Origin: an uncultured Porphyromonas sp.
Lineage (GTDB): Bacteria; Bacteroidota; Bacteroidia; Bacteroidales; Porphyromonadaceae
Assembly (NCBI GenBank): GCA_900548415.1
Contig: URKO01000116.1
Span: 1-5,104 of the forward strand
Length of the DNA: 5,104 nucleotides
Reading direction: 5' to 3'
Of this stretch, positions 1-5,104 are shown one piece after another. The notes beneath the pieces were generated by a model. That model was not told where the DNA came from, searched no databases, and saw only the letters and a program-made list of their open reading frames with translations. The translations under genes and the position numbers were made by a program. How positions within the stretch are numbered: position 1 is the first letter of the stretch; each line of letters opens with the position of its first letter.

Positions 1-29
1 TGTCGTTTTTTAAGGGTTTAGTTTTCATC

Positions 30-103
30 GGCCGCGTAGCTCAACTGAATAGAGCATTTGACTACGGATCAAAAGGTTGCAGGTTTGAATCCTGCCGCGG
101 TCA
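30..103 (+). tRNA. tRNA-Arg (anticodon ACG)
   Basis: A complete cloverleaf can be folded by eye. The acceptor stem is 30-36 with 96-102, including one G-U pair at 31/101, and the discriminator is A103. The D stem is 39-42 with 52-55. The anticodon stem is 57-61 with 69-73, enclosing the 7-nt loop CTACGGA, which has the conserved T before the anticodon ACG at 64-66. The variable loop has 5 nt (74-78). The T stem is 79-83 with 91-95. The 3' CCA is not encoded, since the bases after A103 are CAA. ACG is expected to be read as inosine-containing ICG after TadA deamination and to decode CGU, CGC and CGA. The T loop is TTTGAAT and the D loop is AACTGAATA, so the usual G19-C56 pair appears replaced by A-U. 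A terminator follows two bases later. Confidence 0.96.
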
Positions 104-104
104 C

Positions 105-137
105 AAAAAGAGCCTCCCGAGATGGGAGGCTCTTTTT
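105..137. terminator. Bidirectional intrinsic terminator between tRNA-Arg and the parC operon
   Basis: This is a perfect 14-bp inverted repeat (105-118 with 124-137) around a 5-nt loop GAGAT. The stem core AGAGCCTCCC/GGGAGGCTCT is GC-rich. It is flanked by five A on the left and five T on the right, so both strands give a GC stem followed by a U-tract. On the + strand it ends the tRNA transcript right after the tRNA. On the - strand it lies about 60 bp past the stop codon of the peptidase gene and would end the three-gene operon. It is a shared terminator between convergent units. Confidence 0.95.
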
Positions 138-154
138 GCGTGTATAGGTCCGAT

Positions 155-181
155 GAGACTGTTGCAAAAGTCAATAGTCTC
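155..181. repeat. Inverted repeat / stem-loop downstream of the peptidase gene
   Basis: The arms 155-164 (GAGACTGTTG) and 172-181 (CAATAGTCTC) pair over 10 positions around a 7-nt loop. Nine pairs are Watson-Crick and one is a G-U on the + strand, which becomes an A-C mismatch on the - strand transcript. No T-tract follows on either strand, so it is not a good terminator. The left arm plus loop, GAGACTGTTGCAAAAGTC, resembles from memory the GAGAC..TTGCAA ends of some IS5-group insertion sequences in Bacteroidetes, but there is no transposase and no second separated end. It could be an IS scar, a 3'-end stabilising hairpin or chance. Confidence 0.4.
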
Positions 182-198
182 TAGATGTGAGCGGTGGG

Positions 199-1254
199 CT
201 ACTTCGTCGTCGCGAGAAGTATCGTGATAGCGCGCTCGATGAGCGCATCTTGTTGCTGCGCCGTCGCTTCGTCTGTCTGCTCCTGGATGATGTGCGGCTC
301 GATGCCTCCCTCGATGCTTTGCTGCTGAGCGTCGTACATACGCGAGGAGGAGTAGCGTAGCCACCAGCCGTTGGGCAGTTCGCTACTGCGAGGCAGACCA
401 CCACCGCCACCCGTACAATCCCCCATGAAGAGGACGTGGTGGGTTGTCCCCTTGACATAAGCGACTAGCGAGTTAGCTGCGCTGTAAGTGCCACGATCCA
501 CGAGGATCACCGTAGGTCGCTGCCAACTGATGGGAGCACGTGAGAGCTTGATTTCTTTGAGCGGACCGAAGTCTTGGTGCCCAGGGCCAGTCTTCGTACT
601 CATATAGCCTACGACCGTGTCGGAGGGGATCAAGACGCTAGCCAGACGATCCGCATTGCTCAGCAGTCCGCCACCATTGCTACGCATATCGATGATCAGA
701 CCACGACAGTGCGCCAGCCTGGTAAAGACAGCGTGTAGATGAGCCAAGGAGATAGCCGATGAGAAAGAGGGGATCACCATATAGCCGATCGAGTCAGCAG
801 CGTGTCCATTGTAGGTGATAGGCGTATAGTAGATAGAGCCAGCACGACGCGCGTGAGGTCGCAGGTAAAGGTTGCGTATGCGACTATCGAGGCAGTGTCT
901 AGCCCCTTTGCGAATATCCCAGCCTCCTACGTCAAAGGGCGCAAAGAGGTTTACATGCCCATCCTTGAGGTGACACATCAGCTCTACCATCAGGTCGAAG
1001 AACTCATCCTCCGACTGGCACTGCTGTACCAGCGGCGTGTAGATCTCCTTTAGGTCGCTCCAGGTCGTGTCGCCAGCGGTGGGGAGCTTGTCGTCAAAGA
1101 AGCAGTACCCCTCGTCTAGGATTGTCCAGAGTGCGGTAAAGTTCGTCTGATAGTCTCGGGTGTATCCCTGCTCCTTGGGCTCTGGTGTGCAACTTATGAG
1201 CAGTGGTAGGAGGAGCAGGCTGACAAGCCCGCTCTTTAGTCTCGTTAGATTCAT
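199..1254 (-). CDS. S41 family (tricorn/C-terminal-processing-like) serine peptidase, lipoprotein
   Basis: The 351-residue product starts with a lipoprotein signal peptide: a basic MNLTRLK, a hydrophobic stretch, then the lipobox LISC with the lipidated Cys at 22. The mature protein should therefore be anchored to an envelope membrane. Residues about 31-103 match the helical N-terminal core of PDZ-less S41 peptidases, with an LW..LDEGYCFF motif and DGHVNL at 98-103. The catalytic half shows IIDMRSNGGG (187-196), the nucleophile region RGTYSAAN with Ser258 as the probable nucleophile, GDCTGGGGGLP (278-288), and EGGIEPHI (315-322) carrying the likely acidic catalytic residue. No PDZ domain fits between 104 and 157. 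The substrate is unknown; relatives cleave exported or damaged proteins. The ATG overlaps the stop of the upstream gene by 4 bp (ATGA), which supports this start and suggests translational coupling. No Shine-Dalgarno is visible. It is the last gene of the operon and all catalytic motifs appear intact. Confidence 0.9.
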   Translation of the reverse strand: MNLTRLKSGLVSLLLLPLLISCTPEPKEQGYTRDYQTNFTALWTILDEGYCFFDDKLPTAGDTTWSDLKEIYTPLVQQCQSEDEFFDLMVELMCHLKDGHVNLFAPFDVGGWDIRKGARHCLDSRIRNLYLRPHARRAGSIYYTPITYNGHAADSIGYMVIPSFSSAISLAHLHAVFTRLAHCRGLIIDMRSNGGGLLSNADRLASVLIPSDTVVGYMSTKTGPGHQDFGPLKEIKLSRAPISWQRPTVILVDRGTYSAANSLVAYVKGTTHHVLFMGDCTGGGGGLPRSSELPNGWWLRYSSSRMYDAQQQSIEGGIEPHIIQEQTDEATAQQQDALIERAITILLATTK

Positions 1255-2138
1255 AAGCTGATGGCAGTCGTGTGGTTGGCATTATGTACCTCTTGGTAGC
1301 CTCTGAAGGGGCGGAAGTAAGTGGCTAGACCCACTCCTAGATAGTGCCCCGAGAAGCCTCGATAGATGGAGTGGATACGTCTGGCTGAGTCGGTGTAGTC
1401 GTAGGTCATGCGCAGGGTCATGATGCGCCATACAGGGATGTCGAGAGACACGCCTATCTGGTAGTAGTGGCGCCGGCCGAAAGTGTGCAGGGCAAAGTGA
1501 TTGATGATCTTGTCGTAGTAGTAAGCCTGCAGGTAAGACTCATTATAATAAGGAGCGAAGCCTAGACCTACCAGTGCCGAGGTCATCTGAAGGCGCAGGT
1601 CAGCGACAAACCACCCGATGCGTAGTCGGTAGGCTGCCAAGGCTTGTGCCGTCAGGTCGCCATTGAGCTGCTGATCGGCTGGGTTGTTTTGGTTGCGTCC
1701 GTTGTAAGAGGTAGCTCCCTCGACTAGGACGCCAGGACCTACGCCCACGACCATCCCAAAAGGCAGGCGCCACTGATGCACGAAGCTCCACTTCGTGTCG
1801 AAAGCAAGGTGACGCGTAGCACCAGTGCGTGCCGGGTTGAGGAGCTGCGCATAGGCTAGCTGTGTGCTCTGTAGGACGAGCCACTCGGGGTGCGACTGCG
1901 TGATAGGAGCCTCTGAGGAGAAGCGGTAGCCCAGCGACTGCCCACGGTAGTAGAGCGGTGAGAGGTACTCATTATATAATGTGTTCCACCCGAAGCGAAA
2001 CTCATGCGATAGGTAGAGCAGTCGGTAGGGCGTAGCGACAGTCGTATCTGCCTCTTGTGCAGAGAGCGAGTGGCTCGTACCCATCAGGGATAGCCCCACG
2101 CAAAGGGCTAGCAGTATCTGTCGTAATCTTTGTCTCAT
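1251..2138 (-). CDS. Exported beta-rich protein of unknown function (DUF3316-like)
   Basis: The 295-residue product has a clear Sec signal peptide: a basic MRQRLRQ, a hydrophobic core to about residue 20, and a probable cleavage at SLSA|QEAD after residue 27. There is no lipobox. The mature part is rich in alternating aromatic and polar residues and in Gly-containing strands. Examples are the GVGPGVLVEG region, paired Tyr runs such as QAYYYDK and RRHYYQIGVSLDIP, and a C-terminal GHYLGVGLATYF segment. This composition suggests beta structure in the periplasm or outer membrane. From memory it resembles the DUF3316 family of Bacteroidales, often found next to topoisomerase IV subunit A, but I cannot confirm this without a profile search and no biochemical function is assigned. 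The start lies 17 bp after the parC stop and no Shine-Dalgarno is visible. Its TGA overlaps the ATG of the peptidase gene. A function linked to the peptidase is possible from the coupling but unproven. Confidence 0.85.
   Translation of the reverse strand: MRQRLRQILLALCVGLSLMGTSHSLSAQEADTTVATPYRLLYLSHEFRFGWNTLYNEYLSPLYYRGQSLGYRFSSEAPITQSHPEWLVLQSTQLAYAQLLNPARTGATRHLAFDTKWSFVHQWRLPFGMVVGVGPGVLVEGATSYNGRNQNNPADQQLNGDLTAQALAAYRLRIGWFVADLRLQMTSALVGLGFAPYYNESYLQAYYYDKIINHFALHTFGRRHYYQIGVSLDIPVWRIMTLRMTYDYTDSARRIHSIYRGFSGHYLGVGLATYFRPFRGYQEVHNANHTTAISL
1968..1984. repeat. 17-bp repeat with AT-rich palindrome, copy 1 (inside the exported-protein gene)
   Basis: CTCATTATATAATGTGT is identical to the sequence at 4934-4950. 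It contains the perfect 12-bp palindrome CATTATATAATG. Here it lies within the coding region of the exported protein, where the - strand reads Thr-Leu-Tyr-Asn-Glu near residues 53-57, so it must be compatible with protein coding. A partial relative, CTCATTATAATA, occurs at 1539-1550 in the same gene, again over a Tyr-Asn-Glu. Confidence 0.5.
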
Positions 2139-2155
2139 AGATTGCGTCGCTTAGC

Positions 2156-4783
2156 TCATTCGTTGGTTGGCTCTTCCTCCGCCTCCTCCGTCTCGTCAGT
2201 TACGGACTCAACCTTTTCGAAGCTGTCGATAGGTAGTGCCGTGATCCGCTTGCCACGTGCGGAGATCTTCTTGAGCGGCTCGTACTCAGTCACGGCGATC
2301 TCGATCGTTGCCGCCTTCTTACGTCCTTGTGGCTTCGTGATCAGGGTAAACTGCGCCTCAGCCTCGTCGGTCAGTGCCAGGAGCTGCTCCTCGGGCTCTA
2401 TGATCGGTTGTGGCTTCTTCCTATCTGGCATAGAGACACGCTTGATGTAGGTAACCCCCTCGGGAGTGGTGTAGATGACGCTCCAGACCTTGTCGGGGTC
2501 ATACTTCTCGATGATCTTGGGCGACTCGGCAAAGTGGTTGCTCTCGCCAAAGTCGGTCGTGTAGACCTGCTCCGAAGGCAGAATGACGAGGATGCGGTCG
2601 CTCGCCTCAAACTCGCCCAGGTAGTCTCCCTGGTTGTTGTAATTGATGCGGTTCACATCAGGGTCAAACCACACCTTGCGTCCTCCGAGGGTCGAGCCGC
2701 CCTGCTCCTTCAGGGATATGCGCTCGATCGGAGCGCGCGTCACGATGTTGCCCTTGGCGGTGCGTCCCTTGATCGCAATGTCTGCAAAGTCTTTGTCAAA
2801 GAAGAGGATGCGTCGCGAGGTGCCTCCGCGGAGCAGTTTGATCGTCACGCTCTCCGCCTCTCCATTGGGATTGGCTGAGAAGTAGAGCACCTTGCTGCCT
2901 GGCGTGCCCATCGTCAAGTCGTACTCACGGTCACGCACACTAGCCGACACGTGAAAGCGCTTGATAAACGAAGTCTTCGTCTTGCCATCCAGATAGATCG
3001 CATTGTAGATTGTGCGCTTGTCGCCGCGCACATACTTATTAATATGTAGGACACGCTCCTTGCCGAGGAACTTCTTCTCCTCAATCTTCGTAATCGTATA
3101 GGTGCCGTCACGGAAGAAGACGATCATATCATCTATCTCGCTACAGTCACACACGTACTCGCCGCCCTTGATGCCAGTCCCGGCGAAGCCCATCTTGCGA
3201 TCTATGTAGAGCTTGAGGTTCTCCTCGACCACCTTCGTAGCCTCGATCGTTCCGAAGTGCCCGATCTGTGTGCGTCGCTCCCAGCCAGCACCATACTCCT
3301 CTAGCAGCGAGTGGTAGTAGTGTATCGTGTAGTCGGTGATATGGTCTAGGTGATGCTGTATCTGCGCCATCTCCTCGGTGAGGCGCAGGATGAGCTGCTC
3401 GTTTTTCTCTAGGTTAAACTTGAGGATCCGCGCCATCTTGATCTCTAGGAGGCGTGCTAAGTCATCGTCCGTGATGGGCCTTAGTAAAGAGTCGCCCACG
3501 ATAGGCTCTAGAGCCTTGCGAATGACGTCCAGAGCGGTATGCTGATCAGGAGCCTCCTCAAAGGGGCGCAACTTATAGATACGATGCTCGATGAAGAGCC
3601 GCTCTAGCAAAGCTCCCATATACTCCTCCTGCCGGTCGTGCAGTTGTAGACGCAGATCCTCCTGCAGCAGGCCACGCGTATGCTCCACCGAGTGACGTAG
3701 CAGGTCGCTCACGCCGAGGAAGCGAGGCTTGTCGTCCTCGATGACGCACGCATTAGGCGAGATAGAGACCTCGCAATCGGTGAAGGCGTAGAGTCCATCG
3801 ATCGTCTTATCGGCCGAGACCCCTACGGGTAGGTAGATGCGTATGTCGGCCGTCTCGGCGGTCATATCGTCTATGCGCTTGATCTTGATCAGCCCCTTGT
3901 CGTTGGCCTTGAGGATCGAGTCAATGAGCGTCGAGGTTGTTTTGCCAAAGGGCAGATCACGCACACTCAGCACACGATCCTCGATACGCTCGATGCGTGC
4001 ACGGCTCTTGACCTGTCCGCCACGCTTACCATCGCTGTAGCGATCCACGTCGATGATACCTCCCGTGGGGAAGTCTGGGTAGAGGGTAAAAGGCTCTCCA
4101 CGCAGGTAAGCGCAGGCAGCCTCGATCAGATCCTTGGGGTTGTGCGGTAGGATCTTGCAGGAGAGACCCACGGCGATGCCCTCGGCACCTTGCGCTAGCA
4201 GTAGGGGGAAGCGGGCGGGCAGGTAAACTGGCTCGCGCGACTTACCGTCGTAGCTCTTCATCCAGGGAGTGATTTTGTCGCCAAAGAGTATCTCGAGGGC
4301 AAAGTTAGAGAGCTTAGCCTCGATGTATCGCCCAGCAGCCGCCTCGTCGCCCGTGAGTATGTTACCCCAGTTACCCTGTGTGTCGATGAGATAGCCCTTC
4401 TGACCGAGCTGTACCAAAGCATCGTTGATCGAGGCGTCACCGTGTGGGTGGTAAGCCATCGTAGCACCCACGATCTTAGCCACCTTGTGGAGGGTGCCGT
4501 TTTCCATCAGGTGCATCGTGTAGAGCACCCGTCGCTGCACCGGCTTGAGTCCGTCCTCGATGTGAGGCACCGCACGCTCTAGGATTACGTACGATGCGTA
4601 GTCGAGGAACCAGTGACGGTACATCCCGCCGAGGGTGTGCAGGCGTCCGTCGCCCTCCTCCTCTTCGGGAGCCACGTAGCCCTCGTCGCTCGGGTCGGCA
4701 CTGGTCGATGCCGCATCTATATCTGTCGGAGAGGTCTGCTCCATCTCCTGCTCTTGCTCTATGTCGCGATTGTCTTGATCCAT
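2156..4783 (-). CDS. parC: DNA topoisomerase IV subunit A (ParC), Bacteroidetes type
   Basis: This is the ATP-independent DNA cleavage/rejoining subunit of a type IIA topoisomerase. With ParE (not in this window) it decatenates daughter chromosomes and relaxes supercoils in the cytoplasm. The 875-residue protein opens with an acidic, low-complexity extension (about 1-46). The winged-helix breakage domain follows, with DGLKPVQRR (77-85; Gln83 as in E. coli ParC, where GyrA has His), YHPHGD (111-116), and catalytic Tyr153 after Arg152 in AAAGRYIEAKLS. EGIAVGL contains Ile203, equivalent to the DNA-intercalating isoleucine. The tower and coiled-coil helices run to about 500 and the C-terminal beta-pinwheel covers about 540-785. 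No GyrA box (QRRGGKG-like) is visible, again favouring ParC over GyrA. An acidic tail ends the chain. The protein is longer than E. coli ParC (752), as is usual in Bacteroidetes. The Ser83/Ser80-equivalent quinolone position is Ala117. The ATG at 4783 is preceded by no Shine-Dalgarno but by a well-placed promoter candidate. First gene of the operon. Confidence 0.96.
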   Translation of the reverse strand: MDQDNRDIEQEQEMEQTSPTDIDAASTSADPSDEGYVAPEEEEGDGRLHTLGGMYRHWFLDYASYVILERAVPHIEDGLKPVQRRVLYTMHLMENGTLHKVAKIVGATMAYHPHGDASINDALVQLGQKGYLIDTQGNWGNILTGDEAAAGRYIEAKLSNFALEILFGDKITPWMKSYDGKSREPVYLPARFPLLLAQGAEGIAVGLSCKILPHNPKDLIEAACAYLRGEPFTLYPDFPTGGIIDVDRYSDGKRGGQVKSRARIERIEDRVLSVRDLPFGKTTSTLIDSILKANDKGLIKIKRIDDMTAETADIRIYLPVGVSADKTIDGLYAFTDCEVSISPNACVIEDDKPRFLGVSDLLRHSVEHTRGLLQEDLRLQLHDRQEEYMGALLERLFIEHRIYKLRPFEEAPDQHTALDVIRKALEPIVGDSLLRPITDDDLARLLEIKMARILKFNLEKNEQLILRLTEEMAQIQHHLDHITDYTIHYYHSLLEEYGAGWERRTQIGHFGTIEATKVVEENLKLYIDRKMGFAGTGIKGGEYVCDCSEIDDMIVFFRDGTYTITKIEEKKFLGKERVLHINKYVRGDKRTIYNAIYLDGKTKTSFIKRFHVSASVRDREYDLTMGTPGSKVLYFSANPNGEAESVTIKLLRGGTSRRILFFDKDFADIAIKGRTAKGNIVTRAPIERISLKEQGGSTLGGRKVWFDPDVNRINYNNQGDYLGEFEASDRILVILPSEQVYTTDFGESNHFAESPKIIEKYDPDKVWSVIYTTPEGVTYIKRVSMPDRKKPQPIIEPEEQLLALTDEAEAQFTLITKPQGRKKAATIEIAVTEYEPLKKISARGKRITALPIDSFEKVESVTDETEEAEEEPTNE

Positions 4784-4816
4784 ATTAGTTCGGTATCCGT
4801 TCGGCTGGTGCCGTTA

Positions 4817-4846
4817 CGAAGGTACAACATTTCTGCCAAAGGCAAT
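4817..4846 (-). promoter_or_regulatory. Candidate Bacteroidetes-type promoter of the parC operon
   Basis: On the - strand the box TACCTTCG (4817-4824) matches the Bacteroidetes -7 consensus TAnnTTTG at five of six fixed positions. An upstream ATTG (4843-4846), resembling the -33 TTTG element, is separated from it by 18 bp, close to the usual spacing. The implied transcription start would fall near 4811, giving a leader of roughly 25-30 nt before the parC ATG. An alternative -7-like box, TGCCTTTG (4837-4844), overlaps the -33 element but lacks a partner upstream. The call rests on consensus matching only. Confidence 0.4.
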
Positions 4847-4862
4847 CAATCTACCCAATCCC

Positions 4863-4876
4863 CGTTAGGGCTAACG
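4863..4876. repeat. 14-bp inverted repeat CGTTAG-GG-CTAACG upstream of the parC promoter
   Basis: CGTTAG (4863-4868) and CTAACG (4871-4876) are perfect inverted arms around a 2-bp GG centre, lying just upstream of the proposed -33 element. The size and symmetry suit a dimeric regulator's operator, but no regulator gene is in view. It could equally be part of a dispersed palindromic repeat, since GGGG flanks it on the - strand (CCCC at 4860-4863 on +). Function unassigned. Confidence 0.45.
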
Positions 4877-4933
4877 CATTATAATCGCTCTGCCAGGAGC
4901 TACACATGAGCAACAAGCGAGGGAATAGATGAG

Positions 4934-4950
4934 CTCATTATATAATGTGT
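4934..4950. repeat. 17-bp repeat with AT-rich palindrome, copy 2 (intergenic)
   Basis: This is the exact second copy of CTCATTATATAATGTGT in the same orientation as the copy at 1968-1984, here in the non-coding region about 150 bp upstream of the parC start. The perfect palindromic core CATTATATAATG spans 4936-4947. It also carries TATAAT-like sequence, but Bacteroidetes primary promoters do not use that -10 box, so I do not call a promoter. It could be a protein-binding site. Confidence 0.5.
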
Positions 4951-4960
4951 CCGCCATGGA

Positions 4961-4995
4961 TTAGCTGTTGGCTGTTAGCTGTTGGCTGTTAGCTA
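4961..4995. repeat. Tandem heptamer repeat, five units alternating TTAGCTG/TTGGCTG
   Basis: Five 7-bp units follow one another: TTAGCTG, TTGGCTG, TTAGCTG, TTGGCTG, TTAGCTA. The third base alternates A/G, so the array also reads as two and a half perfect copies of a 14-bp unit. It is non-coding. Arrays like this vary in copy number by replication slippage, making it a candidate variable-number locus. Short tandem heptamers are known between genes in several bacterial groups; no function is evident here. Confidence 0.85.
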
Positions 4996-5030
4996 TCGGA
5001 ACCATCGGAGCTATCAGAGTGATCGGATCT
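4995..5030. repeat. Imperfect 9-bp tandem repeat, four units starting ATCGGA
   Basis: Directly after the heptamer array, ATCGGA recurs with period 9 at 4995, 5004 and 5022, with the variant ATCAGA at 5013. The three bases after each hexamer differ between units (ACC, GCT, GTG, TCT). The hexamer is conserved and the spacer is not. It is non-coding and its function is unknown. Confidence 0.7.
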
Positions 5031-5053
5031 CTAATCTCTGCCCTCTAATCTCT
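5029..5053. repeat. 11-bp direct repeat CTCTAATCTCT, two copies with period 14
   Basis: CTCTAATCTCT occurs at 5029-5039 and again at 5043-5053, separated by GCC. It continues the chain of short tandem repeats immediately on its left and shares the 14-bp period of the first array, although the sequence differs. Confidence 0.7.
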
Positions 5054-5104
5054 ATTTACATATCTTTACGGGGAAATTCGTCCGATTCCCTTCTTTCTCG
5101 AGTA

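Larger units (their letters stand above)
4784..5104. other. Gene-free stretch upstream of parC, rich in short repeats
   Basis: I see no credible gene in these 321 bp: the frames carry frequent stops and the right part is simple repeats. Going right from the parC start it holds a candidate - strand promoter (4817-4846), a 14-bp inverted repeat (4863-4876), an AT-rich palindrome (4934-4950), and layered tandem repeats (4961-5053). The last 50 bp contain an imperfect hairpin, GGGAA at 5071-5075 with TTCCC at 5086-5090, followed by a pyrimidine-rich run that is too poor in T to call a terminator. The neighbour beyond 5104 is not visible, so I cannot say whether this is a divergent or a tandem intergenic region. 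Confidence 0.7.

Noticed and set aside
19..26. TAGTTTTC as a -7 box for the tRNA gene
   Set aside because: It sits only 3 bp before the mature 5' end and any -33 element would lie outside the window, so the promoter cannot be judged; the tRNA may be read from further upstream.
802..1053. 83-codon + strand open frame opposite the peptidase gene
   Set aside because: It lies wholly antisense to a strongly supported S41 gene, has no recognisable domain, and is a typical shadow frame; the same holds for the + strand frames opposite parC.
2156..4783. Assignment of the large gene as gyrA
   Set aside because: It has DGLKPVQRR with Gln as in ParC, lacks a visible GyrA box in the C-terminal domain, and has the overall form of Bacteroidetes ParC.
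4906..4932. Micro-ORF MSNKRGNR preceded by AGGAG with 6-nt spacing and a TATAAT upstream (4880-4885)
   Set aside because: Only 8 codons, no similarity to a known leader peptide, and the other genes here do not use Shine-Dalgarno or TATAAT signals, so the match is probably chance.
4961..5053. CRISPR array
   Set aside because: The repeats are 7-14 bp with no uniform unique spacers and no cas genes nearby; they are simple tandem repeats.
5071..5090. Hairpin GGGAA/TTCCC as a terminator at the right edge
   Set aside because: The stem needs a 2-nt bulge to extend beyond 5 bp and the following run is pyrimidine-rich rather than a T-tract.

Overview
The window looks like an ordinary chromosomal stretch of a Bacteroidetes bacterium, most likely Porphyromonas or a close relative. 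The evidence is a long Bacteroidetes-type topoisomerase IV subunit A, a PDZ-less S41 lipoprotein peptidase, an exported beta-rich protein of a Bacteroidales-type family, the lack of Shine-Dalgarno sequences before all three starts, and a roughly 50-55% GC look. The genus is an inference from overall resemblance, not from a marker gene.

Layout: a tRNA-Arg(ACG) gene lies on the + strand at the left edge and is followed at once by a perfect 14-bp bidirectional terminator. Everything else coding is on the - strand and reads towards that terminator. In order of transcription these are parC (4783 to 2156), an exported protein of unknown function with a DUF3316-like look (2138 to 1251), and an S41-family lipoprotein peptidase (1254 to 199). 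The spacings are 17 bp and a 4-bp ATGA overlap, so the three genes are very probably one transcript, started just upstream of parC and ended at the shared terminator.

The right 321 bp (4784-5104) hold no convincing gene. This stretch contains a candidate parC promoter, a 14-bp inverted repeat, a 12-bp AT-rich palindrome whose 17-bp surround recurs exactly inside the second gene, and a mosaic of short tandem repeats with periods 7/14, 9 and 14.

How the genes work together: ParC is the DNA-cleaving half of the decatenase topoisomerase IV, whose ParE partner is not in this window. The two downstream products are envelope proteins (one with a signal peptide, one a lipoprotein) with no obvious mechanistic link to decatenation. 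Their linkage is most simply read as a conserved housekeeping/envelope operon. I see no defence system, prophage, CRISPR array or intact mobile element. The most unusual signals are small: an apparent compensated A19:U56 tertiary pair in the tRNA, the 17-bp palindrome-containing repeat, the layered tandem repeats, and an IS-end-like hairpin after the operon.
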